A DNA stretch of 50,304 nt from Robiginitomaculum sp. Lineage in GTDB: Bacteria; Pseudomonadota; Alphaproteobacteria; Caulobacterales; Maricaulaceae. Shown here piece after piece: positions 19,358 through 28,352 of the stretch; positions within the stretch are counted from its first letter, which is position 1, and every line of letters starts with the position of its first letter. A program made the position numbers and the translations under genes. Below the pieces are notes generated by a model. It was not told the DNA's origin, ran no database searches, and saw only the letters and a program-made list of their open reading frames with translations. Where the stretch lies: NCBI GenBank assembly GCA_021776565.1, contig JAJFFQ010000054.1, forward strand, positions 1 through 50,304. Direction: 5' to 3'.

Positions 19358-19438
19358 CTAAACTTTGGCTTTTCTCCAGATACGGGCCAAAGCAAAAAAG
19401 GCGGTAGCGGAAATATCAAAAAGCATGTGCGCATCGGC
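19358..19438 (-). pseudogene. Decayed ksgA fragment with internal deletion
   Basis: On the minus strand these 27 codons read as two parts of KsgA joined in frame. ADAHMLFDISATAF matches AEAHLLFDVPAAAF of the intact gene, and FALARIWRK matches its C-terminal FALARIWRNP. About 90 residues between them are missing, and an in-frame TAG precedes the fragment. The DNA match is strongest at TTTCTCCAGATACGGGCCA. The intact ksgA ends at 20346, on the other side of the secreted-protein gene at 19521-20342. The fragment is therefore likely left by a duplication or by insertion of that gene next to ksgA. Confidence 0.7.
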
Positions 19439-19520
19439 CTAGCGGCCCGAAAACACGGATTGAACCCCTTTGCAGGGAATTTTCGTGCAAAACCGGAAAC
19501 TATGTGCTAGCCCGATCACC

Positions 19521-20342
19521 ATGCATCGCCGAAATATATTTCCAGTTGTTTGTATGGCGACTTGTTTTGCGATTCTCATCGCGCTTGCCCAATCCGTCCC
19601 GGCCAAGGCCCAGACGGCCAGTTGTGTGGCCAGAAACAACACATTCGGCGGCTCCACAGCGGCCTGTGCCAACAAAATTTGCGTTTGGGAAGCCTGCAAG
19701 GAGCGGATCATGCGCCATGGCAATACGTCCGGCGGGTATGGAATGTCCGGTACCCTTGACCCAGGTGCCTCAGACTCGGCACTGGCCACCTGTTCACCCC
19801 ATGAGAGCGTCATGCGCCAATGCCAGTTGGAAAACAAGGGTCTGGATGTTTCTCCGGATGTAACGAAAAATCGCGAGCCTGTGCCAGACGGTCCCGCCTA
19901 TTGCAGAACCGGAAACGAAAATGATGTTGTAGAAATTGGGGTTGGAATAGAGGCCTTGAAAGCCAGAGTGCTGGAACTGAAGAAAATCCGGATCGGAATG
20001 GCGACGCAAATTGAAAATCACCGGGCCGCGTACCGGGCCTTGAAGGGACCCTCAGACGCCGAATCAGCCGCCCACGGGACGGATAAGGCAGCAGTGCGGG
20101 CAAAAACCATGACTTTTGATGATTACGAAATGAAATGGGTCAATAGCGGGCGCCTGCAACAGGCCCGCGACATGCGCCGCGCCTTCATAGAGCAAGTTAG
20201 GCTAGCCAAGGAGGGAGTAGCCGATCATAAGAGATTCTCCCAGGATCAATACCTGCCGGTTCGCGACAAATATATGTTCATCGCCGGCGACCTGATGGAT
20301 CGCAAGCATGATTGCGCTGCAGCACTGGCCGCGTTGCGATAA
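19521..20342 (+). CDS. Secreted protein of unknown function
   Basis: A 273-residue protein I do not recognise. It has a clear signal peptide: basic start MHRRN, hydrophobic core FPVVCMATCFAILIALAQ, and a likely cleavage after VPAKAQ or nearby. The mature part is cysteine-bearing and polar in its first 100 residues (SCVARNN, KICVWEACKE, YCRTG) and becomes helical and charged later (EALKARVLELKKIRI, GRLQQARDMRRAFIEQ), possibly a coiled coil. An in-frame TTG at 19470 would add 17 residues ahead of the signal peptide, so I prefer the 19521 ATG, though no good ribosome-binding site is visible. It stops 4 bases from the convergent ksgA and faces a ksgA fragment on its other side, suggesting later insertion here. 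Confidence 0.65.
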   Translation: MHRRNIFPVVCMATCFAILIALAQSVPAKAQTASCVARNNTFGGSTAACANKICVWEACKERIMRHGNTSGGYGMSGTLDPGASDSALATCSPHESVMRQCQLENKGLDVSPDVTKNREPVPDGPAYCRTGNENDVVEIGVGIEALKARVLELKKIRIGMATQIENHRAAYRALKGPSDAESAAHGTDKAAVRAKTMTFDDYEMKWVNSGRLQQARDMRRAFIEQVRLAKEGVADHKRFSQDQYLPVRDKYMFIAGDLMDRKHDCAAALAALR

Positions 20343-20345
20343 CAC

Positions 20346-21197
20346 TCATGGGTTTCTCCAGATACGGGCCAGAGCAAAAAACCTGTCAGGGGCCAGAGTT
20401 TCTGGCCGATCTGTTGGCTCTATTTCTGCCTCGGCAAGCCATCTCGCCACATCAAGTCCTGCGGCTTTGGCGCAAGGTTTCAGACTGGCGCGCAACATTT
20501 TTCGGCGTTGGCCAAAAGCGGCCCGGGTGACGTGTTCCAGTGCGGCCAAATCATCAAAGCGGGCCTTGTGCGGTTTTGGTGTGAGGTGAACCACTGCGGA
20601 GTTGACCTTTGGTGGTGGGGTAAAAGCCGCCGCTGGTACATCAAAAAGCAAATGTGCTTCGGCAATGGCGGCGCATAGCACGGCAAGACGGCCATAGGCG
20701 GCGCTTCCCGGTGCCGCGACGACACGTTCGGCCACTTCGCGCTGGAACATCAAAGTCAGGGATGTCCAAAAAACCGGGTCTGCCTTCAACCAGCCAATCA
20801 ATAACTGCGTACCCACATTATAAGGCAGGTTTGAGACAATTTTTATCGGCTGTTCGGCATTGCCAAGAGTGGCCATATCTGTGCGCAGGGCATCCTCATA
20901 GAGCACCCGTAATGCGCCATCACTGGCCGTGTTGATTTCGTCGAGTATGGGAGCAAAGCGCGTATCCTTGTCCACCGCAATGACATTGGCACCGCTTTGT
21001 AGCAAGGCACGGGTGAGGCCACCTGGCCCGGGGCCGACTTCAATAACCACATCGCCAGGGCCGGTGTTGGCGGCGCGGGCAATTTTGCCGGTCAGGTTAA
21101 GATCAAACAAAAAATTCTGGCCCAGTGCTTTATGCGCACGAAGCCCAATGCGCTCCAGGCACACGCCAACCGGGGGCAGATCGCCCAGCGCGCTCAT
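20346..21197 (-). CDS. ksgA: 16S rRNA dimethyladenosine transferase
   Basis: Dimethylates two adjacent adenosines in the 3' hairpin of 16S rRNA during small-subunit assembly, using SAM. The 283-residue protein has KALGQNFLFD (residues 23-32), the SAM-binding VIEVGPGPGGLT (51-62) and the catalytic NLPY at 123-126. The C-terminal helical domain has the AFGQRRKMLRASLK segment. Its ATG overlaps the pdxA stop by 4 bases, the usual pdxA-ksgA coupling. It is the last gene of the lptF-to-ksgA run. A truncated second copy of its end lies at 19358-19438. Confidence 0.97.
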   Translation of the reverse strand: MSALGDLPPVGVCLERIGLRAHKALGQNFLFDLNLTGKIARAANTGPGDVVIEVGPGPGGLTRALLQSGANVIAVDKDTRFAPILDEINTASDGALRVLYEDALRTDMATLGNAEQPIKIVSNLPYNVGTQLLIGWLKADPVFWTSLTLMFQREVAERVVAAPGSAAYGRLAVLCAAIAEAHLLFDVPAAAFTPPPKVNSAVVHLTPKPHKARFDDLAALEHVTRAAFGQRRKMLRASLKPCAKAAGLDVARWLAEAEIEPTDRPETLAPDRFFALARIWRNP

Positions 21198-22237
21198 GAA
21201 ACCTGGCTTGCCCGGCAGACACTCATACTGTGGGCCGCTTTTATAGCGGCAATCAGGCTGTCTGCGCGAGCGCAGCCCTTGCCGGCAATGGCAAAACCGG
21301 TGCCGTGATCCGGGGATGTTCGGATAAAGGGCAGACCCAGACTGGTGTTAATACCACCATGAAAATCCAGTGTCTTTACCGGTATCAGCCCCTGATCGTG
21401 GTAAAGCGCCAGCACCGCATCATAGGTCGAACGCGCTTCTTCGCGAAAAAGGGCATCGGCAGGCTGGGCATCGGTAATGCTAATCCCCTGCGCCCGTAAC
21501 GCCCGTGCAGCCGGGTTGATGATATGAATTTCTTCATCGCCCATGGCCCCGTCCTCGCCCGCGTGCGGGTTGAGGCCACAAAGGGCAATGCGCGGCTGCA
21601 CAATACCAAAATCATACTTTAGCGCCTGATCCAGAACCATTGCCGTGTGTATAATCGTTTTTGTATTGAGGGAACCAACAACATCTTTTAGCGGAATATG
21701 CACACTGACCAGTGCCACGCGCAGCCCACCACCACTGAGCATCATTACCGGGCCGTGCGGGGCTTGCCAGTTGTCTGCGCCCCTGGCCAGTTCCCCCAGA
21801 AACTCTGTGTGACCGGGATGGGCAAAGCCGGCATCATAGAGAACTGCCTTGGCAATGGGGTTGGTTACCATGGCCCCGGCTTGCCCTTTCATGACCAGTT
21901 TTGCCGCCATTTCAATGGATGCTATCACTACGGGGGCGTTGGCCGTATCCGGCTTGCCCGTTTTTACCGTGGCTGGCAGGGTAAGCGGCATAACCGGCAA
22001 GGCAGTTGCAAATACAGATGTGGCTTCATCGGCACGGGCAATGGCGACAGGTTCGGGCTGGCCTTGTCGGGCGGCATGATGGCGGGCCAGATCAAAATCA
22101 CCAATGAGAAAAAAGGGCTTGTTTGCGCCCTGCAAGCTGGCCCATGCCAGGGCTGTGATTTCAGGCCCGATACCAGCCGGATCGCCCATGCTAAGTGCAA
22201 GTGGCGAATGAAATTCTGTATTATTTATGGATTTCAA
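21194..22237 (-). CDS. pdxA: 4-hydroxythreonine-4-phosphate dehydrogenase
   Basis: Oxidises 4-phosphohydroxy-L-threonine in pyridoxal 5'-phosphate synthesis. The 347-residue protein opens with PLALSMGDPAGIGPEI and has the metal-ligand histidine regions FAHPGHTEFLGELA, GLNPHAGEDGAMGDEEI and LYHDQGLIPVKTL, so all three conserved histidines are present. The start is a TTG at 22237: the family needs residues before PLALSMGDP and no ATG or GTG is available there. This start overlaps the end of surA by 17 bases, consistent with coupled translation. ksgA follows with a 4-base overlap. Confidence 0.96.
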   Translation of the reverse strand: MKSINNTEFHSPLALSMGDPAGIGPEITALAWASLQGANKPFFLIGDFDLARHHAARQGQPEPVAIARADEATSVFATALPVMPLTLPATVKTGKPDTANAPVVIASIEMAAKLVMKGQAGAMVTNPIAKAVLYDAGFAHPGHTEFLGELARGADNWQAPHGPVMMLSGGGLRVALVSVHIPLKDVVGSLNTKTIIHTAMVLDQALKYDFGIVQPRIALCGLNPHAGEDGAMGDEEIHIINPAARALRAQGISITDAQPADALFREEARSTYDAVLALYHDQGLIPVKTLDFHGGINTSLGLPFIRTSPDHGTGFAIAGKGCARADSLIAAIKAAHSMSVCRASQVS

Positions 22238-23453
22238 CCGTTGAATCCCGGCGCAAGTCGCGCAAATAGCGTTTGGACAACATCGCCAGACGCGTGTTAA
22301 TCAACTGATCGGCGATCTGGTCATCACTGGGAACACCTGCCCCTTCTGCATAGCGTTTGCTGCACACCATAAAAACCATTTGCCCCTGCGGGCTTCCAAT
22401 TGGCTGAGAGGCCTGTCCCGGTTGCAGGTTTTCAAGCACCGCACGTACTGCCGGTGCCAGTTCGTCCATGGCAACATCGTCAAAGGCATTGGAAAACGCA
22501 TCTGGAATATCATCCTTGATATTTTGCGTATCCTCGCAGGTTCTATCTTTTTTCAAATAAGATTTAAGATCGCCCGTCTTGCCCGTAGGCAGCATGATCT
22601 GGCGAAACGAAACGACCATGGGGGCACCGCCATCCTTGCGATCACGCAGGGCGATAATGTAAAATCCGCCCGGAACCTTTATGGGTTGAGATACAGAACC
22701 GATTTGCACTTGATCGAGGGCCAGACGAACCTCTTCTGGCAGGTCATCCTTATGAACCCAGCCGACATCGCCGCCCTGTGCCGCAGAGGGTGCAGCGGAG
22801 AATTGTTGCGCGACCGCCTGAAAAGGTGCGCCATCGCGCATTTGTTGTATCAGCGACAGGCCACCCTGATAAACTACCGGATCCTGATCGGGGGACGGGG
22901 ATTCAAGCAAAACCTCAGAGATCAGAAATTGTGGTTTTGAAAGGGATGCTTCTATGCGGGATTTGGATTGGGCAATCTGGTTATTGCTGACGCGCACACG
23001 CTGTCCATAACGTCCGTTGACCAGAATTTGCCAGGCAATTTCCGCACGTATCTGATCTTCAAGGGTAGAGGGATCAATGCCGGATTTGCGCAGATCGTTT
23101 TTGACATCATCAAGGGTGACATTGTTCTGGCGGGCGATGCGACCAATGGCTTGATCGATCTCGGCCTGATCGACAACAATCTCGAACTTGCTGGTTTCCT
23201 GAATTTGTAAGTGTTCATCGACCAAACTGCGCAACGCCTGTTGTTGAATGCGCGCAACAGTTTGCTCGTCCGGCTGTATGCCCGCAGAAGAAATAATCAT
23301 GCGCATGCGTTGGCGCACATCAAAGGTAGAAATCACCTCGTCATTAACTACAGCAGCAACACCTTCAGCTTCCTGTGCCAAAGCTGGTTGTTTCCCGGCA
23401 ACAAAGAGCGCCAGAAGAAAAATCGGAATTAAGAAAGCTTTTTGCACGAACAT
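22221..23453 (-). CDS. surA: Periplasmic chaperone/peptidyl-prolyl isomerase SurA
   Basis: Chaperone that delivers outer-membrane proteins to the BAM complex. The 410-residue protein has a signal peptide (FLIPIFLLALFVAGKQPALAQ), a SurA_N domain starting VAAVVNDEVISTFDVRQRMR (about residues 32-51), and a parvulin domain near residues 180-275 with FSAAPSAAQGGDVGWV and GGFYIIALRDRK. A second parvulin-like region before the C-terminus is weak. It lies between lptD and pdxA, the standard order in alphaproteobacteria, and LptD itself is a known SurA client, which fits their shared operon. About 100 bp separate it from lptD. Confidence 0.95.
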   Translation of the reverse strand: MFVQKAFLIPIFLLALFVAGKQPALAQEAEGVAAVVNDEVISTFDVRQRMRMIISSAGIQPDEQTVARIQQQALRSLVDEHLQIQETSKFEIVVDQAEIDQAIGRIARQNNVTLDDVKNDLRKSGIDPSTLEDQIRAEIAWQILVNGRYGQRVRVSNNQIAQSKSRIEASLSKPQFLISEVLLESPSPDQDPVVYQGGLSLIQQMRDGAPFQAVAQQFSAAPSAAQGGDVGWVHKDDLPEEVRLALDQVQIGSVSQPIKVPGGFYIIALRDRKDGGAPMVVSFRQIMLPTGKTGDLKSYLKKDRTCEDTQNIKDDIPDAFSNAFDDVAMDELAPAVRAVLENLQPGQASQPIGSPQGQMVFMVCSKRYAEGAGVPSDDQIADQLINTRLAMLSKRYLRDLRRDSTVEIHK

Positions 23454-23553
23454 GGATTTGATCTAGCCTGAACTTTGGGGCAAAATTTTGGCTAACATAC
23501 TGGAAAGGTGTGTGAGCGCAATCGCCCGCACTGACCATTTATGACGCCCGACC

Positions 23554-25869
23554 CTAGTTTGAACCGAATGACCCAAGGGTTACCAGAGTGAAGCGAATTC
23601 CGATGGACGCATTAGGGGTAAGCGTTCGATCCGAGGTGTTGTTGTTGCGATAGGAAATTTCCAGACTGGAACAATCATCCTTGTACATCACGCCTAAGCT
23701 TATACCTGTGGCGCGCTTGTCGGCCAGATCTCGTGTTGCTGTACCCGAAATAGACCAGTGCCGGGATAGCCCGATCACGGCACTTCCACGAATTTCTTCG
23801 GTGGGGCGACCCGAGGCAATGGCATCATCAAAGTTAAGATAACCAACCGATGCACTAAAGCTGTGCAGAACTTTTGCCACAGGGCCAAGCTGGGATTTTT
23901 GAAAATTGACGGTGGCGTCAGTTTCAACACGCCGGACGCTAAAATCATTTTTGTCAAACCGGGTGTGGGCGCGAAAGTTTAGAACAGAGCTGGGTGAGAT
24001 GGAAAATGTGCTGACATAATCGGATGACTGACCGCGCAGACCCGAGGCGAGGGTAAAATCAGTATTGATACGGGAGCGGAAAACCTGCCCCGCCAATAGT
24101 GACACTTCGCCATTTTTGCCCCATTGCCCTGAAATGCGGCCACCAATATTAGCCCGCAAACCGCCTTCCCAGCGGTCAAACCCGGAAAAACGATTTGTCG
24201 AAAACAGGCTGGCCCCGTCCAGTTCGACCGAGATGCTGTCTTCATTGGGGATGATGGAACGGCGGGTGCCAACAACATTGCCGCCCGCATCGGTAGTAAA
24301 GCTGGTATAGGTACCAACGCCATCGCCATTGGGGCTGGCTGCAAGCTGCACCAATGGCTCGATTGTCCAGCTAATGTTTCGTCCCGGACGGAAAAACGGC
24401 CAACGAAAATCAACACCGACAACCCCCAATGCGCGTGCCACAGATTGATTTCTGGTGCCCAGATCGGCAAAGAAATCCGGGTTGTGAATTGAATACAAAT
24501 CAGTTCTGCCTTGCGCAAAGGGGCGCATGACCACGCCATTTTTTGTTACCAACCGCCGCGACCAGTCCACCGAAAACGAGGTCCGTCGACTATCTGTGCC
24601 ATCGATACGGGTCAGCGACACCGTATTGGCCCGTAACATGACATTACCACCCAGCACCGGGTCATCCGCATGATGGCGCAGGTCAAACAATGGCCCGACA
24701 ATGGGAAACTGGTCATCCACATCACCGGCACGCAAACCCTGAAAGCGAATCACACCGGCCTGGGCAAAAAAGCGTTCGCTTTGGCCCTGGGTATATATCT
24801 GGTTGTTAAGGCGCAAGGAGTTGGTGTTATAAATACCCCGTGATGTGGTTTCGCCCTGCAGGTCATAACGACGCAAATACAAATCATCGGTTACACCTGC
24901 GGCACCAAAACCCCATAACCATTTTTCACTTAAGGTGAATTTACCGCTGGCAAATATATGCCCTCGCACTTGTCTGTCATTGAATTTATTACCCCGACCA
25001 TCAAAATCACGTTCATAGGTGGTGCTACTGGTAACGATAAGTGGGCCGGATTGAAAATTACGCCGGGCTTCGCCCAAAATAAGCGGATTAACCTTTGTAA
25101 AGACGCGGGGCGTGAGGGTGGCGTCCGCATAGGAGCCAAGAACCTGATAATATGGCTGTTCATACGACCAGCCATATTTGCCAGATTGGCGAACCTGCGG
25201 AAACAGCAAACCGGATCTTCGTCCGGCTTCCGGGTCAGGATGGGAAAACACTGGCGAGTAAAACACCGGTATGCCTTTTACCTCAAGCACGGCATCGCGG
25301 TAGTTAATCATTTTTGTGTTCTGGTTCTGAACAACCTTACGGGCGCGCAAACGCCAGGTCGGTTTATGTGAGCCATCTTCCGCTGAGGCAGCGCAGGCCT
25401 TGCATGCCGTATAAAAAGCCTTGGTCAGCGTGTTGCGAGCACCATCTTTGGAATGTGTGGCCTGGGTGGCGCCAATGGTAGCGTTGTTTGTCAGGCGGGC
25501 GAAAAATGCCAGGGCAACCGCAGAGCTTAAGTCGTCACTAAGTTCCATCTCATCGGCAAATTCCACGGTGCCATCGGTATCAACGATAACAACAGAGCCA
25601 ATGGCATGGATGCGCTTTGTATTCGGATAGTAATATAGCGTGTCGGCCTTGAGGATACGGCCTTCAAAATGGGCTTCGACATTACCTTGCGCGATATACC
25701 GCTCATTGGGGGCATCGTCGATAAGCTCGGCGGCTTGCAAGAGCACCGGTTGACGCTGCTCTGAAACCGGGGTCTCGGGCGTGTCTTGCGCATAAGCACT
25801 TGAGGTGAGCGCCAGAACACCAAAGCCAACTGCCAGTGCAGCAAAAAATCGGGTTGGAAATTGTCCCAT
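23554..25869 (-). CDS. lptD: LPS-assembly outer-membrane protein LptD
   Basis: Beta-barrel translocon that inserts lipopolysaccharide into the outer leaflet. The 771-residue protein has a signal peptide ending near SSAYAQ, then an OstA/LptA-like beta-jellyroll (about residues 42-150: RYIAQGNVEAHFEGRILKAD is typical), then the barrel with many alternating aromatic strands ending in IGIRFTLVTLGSF. A CxxC pair at Cys156/Cys159 and a late Cys in YKDDCSS could form the inter-domain disulfides known from LptD. The ATG at 25869 begins the signal peptide; a 31-codon extension upstream lacks support. It is the third gene of the lptF-lptG-lptD-surA-pdxA-ksgA run. Confidence 0.95.
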   Translation of the reverse strand: MGQFPTRFFAALAVGFGVLALTSSAYAQDTPETPVSEQRQPVLLQAAELIDDAPNERYIAQGNVEAHFEGRILKADTLYYYPNTKRIHAIGSVVIVDTDGTVEFADEMELSDDLSSAVALAFFARLTNNATIGATQATHSKDGARNTLTKAFYTACKACAASAEDGSHKPTWRLRARKVVQNQNTKMINYRDAVLEVKGIPVFYSPVFSHPDPEAGRRSGLLFPQVRQSGKYGWSYEQPYYQVLGSYADATLTPRVFTKVNPLILGEARRNFQSGPLIVTSSTTYERDFDGRGNKFNDRQVRGHIFASGKFTLSEKWLWGFGAAGVTDDLYLRRYDLQGETTSRGIYNTNSLRLNNQIYTQGQSERFFAQAGVIRFQGLRAGDVDDQFPIVGPLFDLRHHADDPVLGGNVMLRANTVSLTRIDGTDSRRTSFSVDWSRRLVTKNGVVMRPFAQGRTDLYSIHNPDFFADLGTRNQSVARALGVVGVDFRWPFFRPGRNISWTIEPLVQLAASPNGDGVGTYTSFTTDAGGNVVGTRRSIIPNEDSISVELDGASLFSTNRFSGFDRWEGGLRANIGGRISGQWGKNGEVSLLAGQVFRSRINTDFTLASGLRGQSSDYVSTFSISPSSVLNFRAHTRFDKNDFSVRRVETDATVNFQKSQLGPVAKVLHSFSASVGYLNFDDAIASGRPTEEIRGSAVIGLSRHWSISGTATRDLADKRATGISLGVMYKDDCSSLEISYRNNNTSDRTLTPNASIGIRFTLVTLGSFGSN

Positions 25870-25987
25870 AACCTGCGTGTTGCGTCCTTTAGTCAAATCC
25901 CGATACCGACAGCCAAAATGGAAGGTAACGCTCTCATAAACGAACTCCTTTAATGCGTCCATGCTTGCACTAGTTGATTGCTGTTAT

Positions 25988-27088
25988 TCAGCCGTCTTCA
26001 AGAATGATAATACGGGCAAGGCTGGCAAAAAATGCAAATACCGGTGCCGCCCAAATGGCAACAATCGGCGGCAAAACCTGTGTCGCCCCAAGGGTTTGTA
26101 ACAGATCACTGGCAAAGTAGAGGGCAAAACCGGCACTGCCGGCGGTGAGCGCCAGGCGTAATGTGCCTCCAAGGCGTACCAGATTGAAAGAAAAGGCCGC
26201 CCCGATCAAGGCCATGGCGGTCAGGGTCAGGGAAGATGAGAGCAATTGGTGCAGTTGCAGAGAATAACGCCGGGTGCCAAACCCGGCCTCTTTGGACTGT
26301 GCGATCATGCGGGGTAGCGCATAAACCGAGAGGCTCGAGGCGCGAACAGAATCGCCCAAAAGGGCAGATGGTGCAATGCGGGTTGGCACTGCCAAAGTGT
26401 CGTAGTGCCTGGGGTCTGCGTCGCGAGAGAGATCAACGGCGTTTTCAAGTTGCCAGAAACCGGGTTGCAATACGGCACGTGCAGCATTCAGACGGTGTTG
26501 AATGACCGGCGTGCCGTCTTCCTGCAATGTGTAATAGAAGAAAGTGAGATCATAAAGCGTTGCCGTCTGGGTGACCACATTACCGGCCCTGATGACCACA
26601 ATGCCTTCCTCAACGGGTTCGCGGAACCAGACAGCTTTACGGGCGTTGTTGATTTGCGTCAGTTCTGTCTCCAGGAGTGCAATTCTCTCCCGTTCAAACG
26701 CGGCGTTCAGGTTTGCCGCCAGTGGATTAAGCGCAACCGTACCCACAATGCCCAGGCATAACGCAACAAGTGCGCAAGGTAGTGTAAATTGCCATGCAGA
26801 CATTGACGCTGCCCGTAACGCCGCCAGTTCATTACCCCGGTTAAGACTGAACATAACCCACATGACCCCAAACAGAACAATAAAGGGCATGGTTTGCTCT
26901 ATCATTACCGGCATTTTCAACAAGGTCAGTCGTGCAATCTGTATTGCCGTAACATCTGGTTGTGCGTCCATGCTCCTGGATAACTCAACATAATTCACAA
27001 CAAACACCAGGGAGCCGACAATGCTGGTGGCAAGTAAAATACCTTTGAAGATTTCACGAAACAGATAACGAAACAGCAAAGACATCAT
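25988..27088 (-). CDS. lptG: LPS export ABC transporter permease LptG
   Basis: Inner-membrane subunit of the LptB2FG transporter that extracts LPS from the inner membrane. The 366-residue YjgP/YjgQ-family protein has helices at about residues 15-35, 58-80 and 97-120, a periplasmic beta-jellyroll from about 130 to 260, then three C-terminal helices. SLNRGNELAALRAASMS marks the cytoplasmic coupling helix that contacts LptB. The start overlaps the lptF stop by 4 bases. LptG rather than LptF is assigned from order (second) and sequence type. The ATPase gene lptB is not in the window. Confidence 0.93.
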   Translation of the reverse strand: MMSLLFRYLFREIFKGILLATSIVGSLVFVVNYVELSRSMDAQPDVTAIQIARLTLLKMPVMIEQTMPFIVLFGVMWVMFSLNRGNELAALRAASMSAWQFTLPCALVALCLGIVGTVALNPLAANLNAAFERERIALLETELTQINNARKAVWFREPVEEGIVVIRAGNVVTQTATLYDLTFFYYTLQEDGTPVIQHRLNAARAVLQPGFWQLENAVDLSRDADPRHYDTLAVPTRIAPSALLGDSVRASSLSVYALPRMIAQSKEAGFGTRRYSLQLHQLLSSSLTLTAMALIGAAFSFNLVRLGGTLRLALTAGSAGFALYFASDLLQTLGATQVLPPIVAIWAAPVFAFFASLARIIILEDG

Positions 27089-28197
27089 GTGGCCACCAAT
27101 CGCCCGGCGGGGCGTCCCAGCCGTGCTTCGCTAAGGGTCATCCACAAAAACAATACGGCAACAAAAACTGGCAGGGCATATTGCGCCAGATTGACTATGG
27201 GCGTTTCCACGGCCACAGATTCGATGGAATAGCCCACAAGCCGAAGCATTAACGCCAACCCACCTGCAATCATCAAACGCGGCCCATAGCCCATGCGGTT
27301 ATAATCGCCGCCAAGTAATGCGGCCAGTGCCATCAAGGCAAATGTCAAATTATAGAGCGTCGCAGACAGGCGAAAATGCCCTTCGGCTAATAAAGAATTT
27401 GCATTTTGTCGATCCCAGTAATTGGCAGGATCAGGGTGAAACAATTCGCCCAGATAACGGTCGGATCGTTTGTAAAGCAGAGCGCCTTGGGGCGCGATAA
27501 CGCCGCGCATCTCAAAACTGGTGCTGGAAAATTCCAGAATTTCCAAAGTACCGTCCGTGCCAATACCCTGGCGGGTTGCATTGGTTAGCGACAGTGCCGG
27601 ATACGGGCCAGTATCAATAAAAAAGCCGGATTGGGCGAAGTATGTCAGTGGGTTATTGCGATCACGGCCATCATGGATCATGACATCACTAAGCACGCCA
27701 TTGTTTACCTCACGGGCAAAAATGGTGAGGTTCAATGCAGGGGAAATGAATTCCCCCGGGCGAATGATTGATGCGGCAAGGTCGGATCGAACATCGTAAA
27801 CGATCTCTCGCATCACCTTATAGGCAACGGGTTGCGCCCAGGTGTTAATAGCCAGATTAGCCAGAACGGCCAGGGTGGCAATGCGCATCACCGGGGTTAT
27901 GACGGCCCATTTGGTCATGCCGCCAGCAAACGCCACCAAAAATTCATTATCTGTATGCAATCGCTGTACCGCATAGGCCACGGCAATAAAGAGCGCAAAG
28001 GGAAGGATAATAGCGATCAGTTGCGGCAAGGCCAGCAAGGTAATTTTCAAATAAGCGATGAAGCTTGCCTGGTCATCAACAATCATATCCAGGGCCGCAA
28101 GGCTTTGCGTCAACATGGCAAGAGCACCAAGAACGATCGTCGTTATCACGAACGGACGGAAGGTTTCGCGGATAAAATAGCCTTGCAGCGTTTTCAT
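27085..28197 (-). CDS. lptF: LPS export ABC transporter permease LptF
   Basis: Partner of LptG in the LPS exporter. The 370-residue protein has the same YjgP/YjgQ layout: YFIRETFRPFVITTIVLGAL at the first helix, HTDNEFLVAFAGGMTKWAV as the coupling-helix region, a periplasmic jellyroll, and three C-terminal helices. It is the first gene of the operon. The 155-bp gap to the divergent pepA gene must hold promoters for both, and pepA is also upstream of lptF in many proteobacteria, which supports the assignment. Confidence 0.93.
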   Translation of the reverse strand: MKTLQGYFIRETFRPFVITTIVLGALAMLTQSLAALDMIVDDQASFIAYLKITLLALPQLIAIILPFALFIAVAYAVQRLHTDNEFLVAFAGGMTKWAVITPVMRIATLAVLANLAINTWAQPVAYKVMREIVYDVRSDLAASIIRPGEFISPALNLTIFAREVNNGVLSDVMIHDGRDRNNPLTYFAQSGFFIDTGPYPALSLTNATRQGIGTDGTLEILEFSSTSFEMRGVIAPQGALLYKRSDRYLGELFHPDPANYWDRQNANSLLAEGHFRLSATLYNLTFALMALAALLGGDYNRMGYGPRLMIAGGLALMLRLVGYSIESVAVETPIVNLAQYALPVFVAVLFLWMTLSEARLGRPAGRLVAT

Positions 28198-28352
28198 TCT
28201 TTTGGTCAGAACTCCCTGAACCTTGGCGCCTGCACTTGATATGGTGCGGTTGCGGCGAAGACAAGACTTGTGAACTGATGCTTGCCTTCCCCTGCGAAAG
28301 ACGTAGTTTCAAGCAAAAGCATTTTTCATCAAAAGCATTAAGGGCAAAAAAT

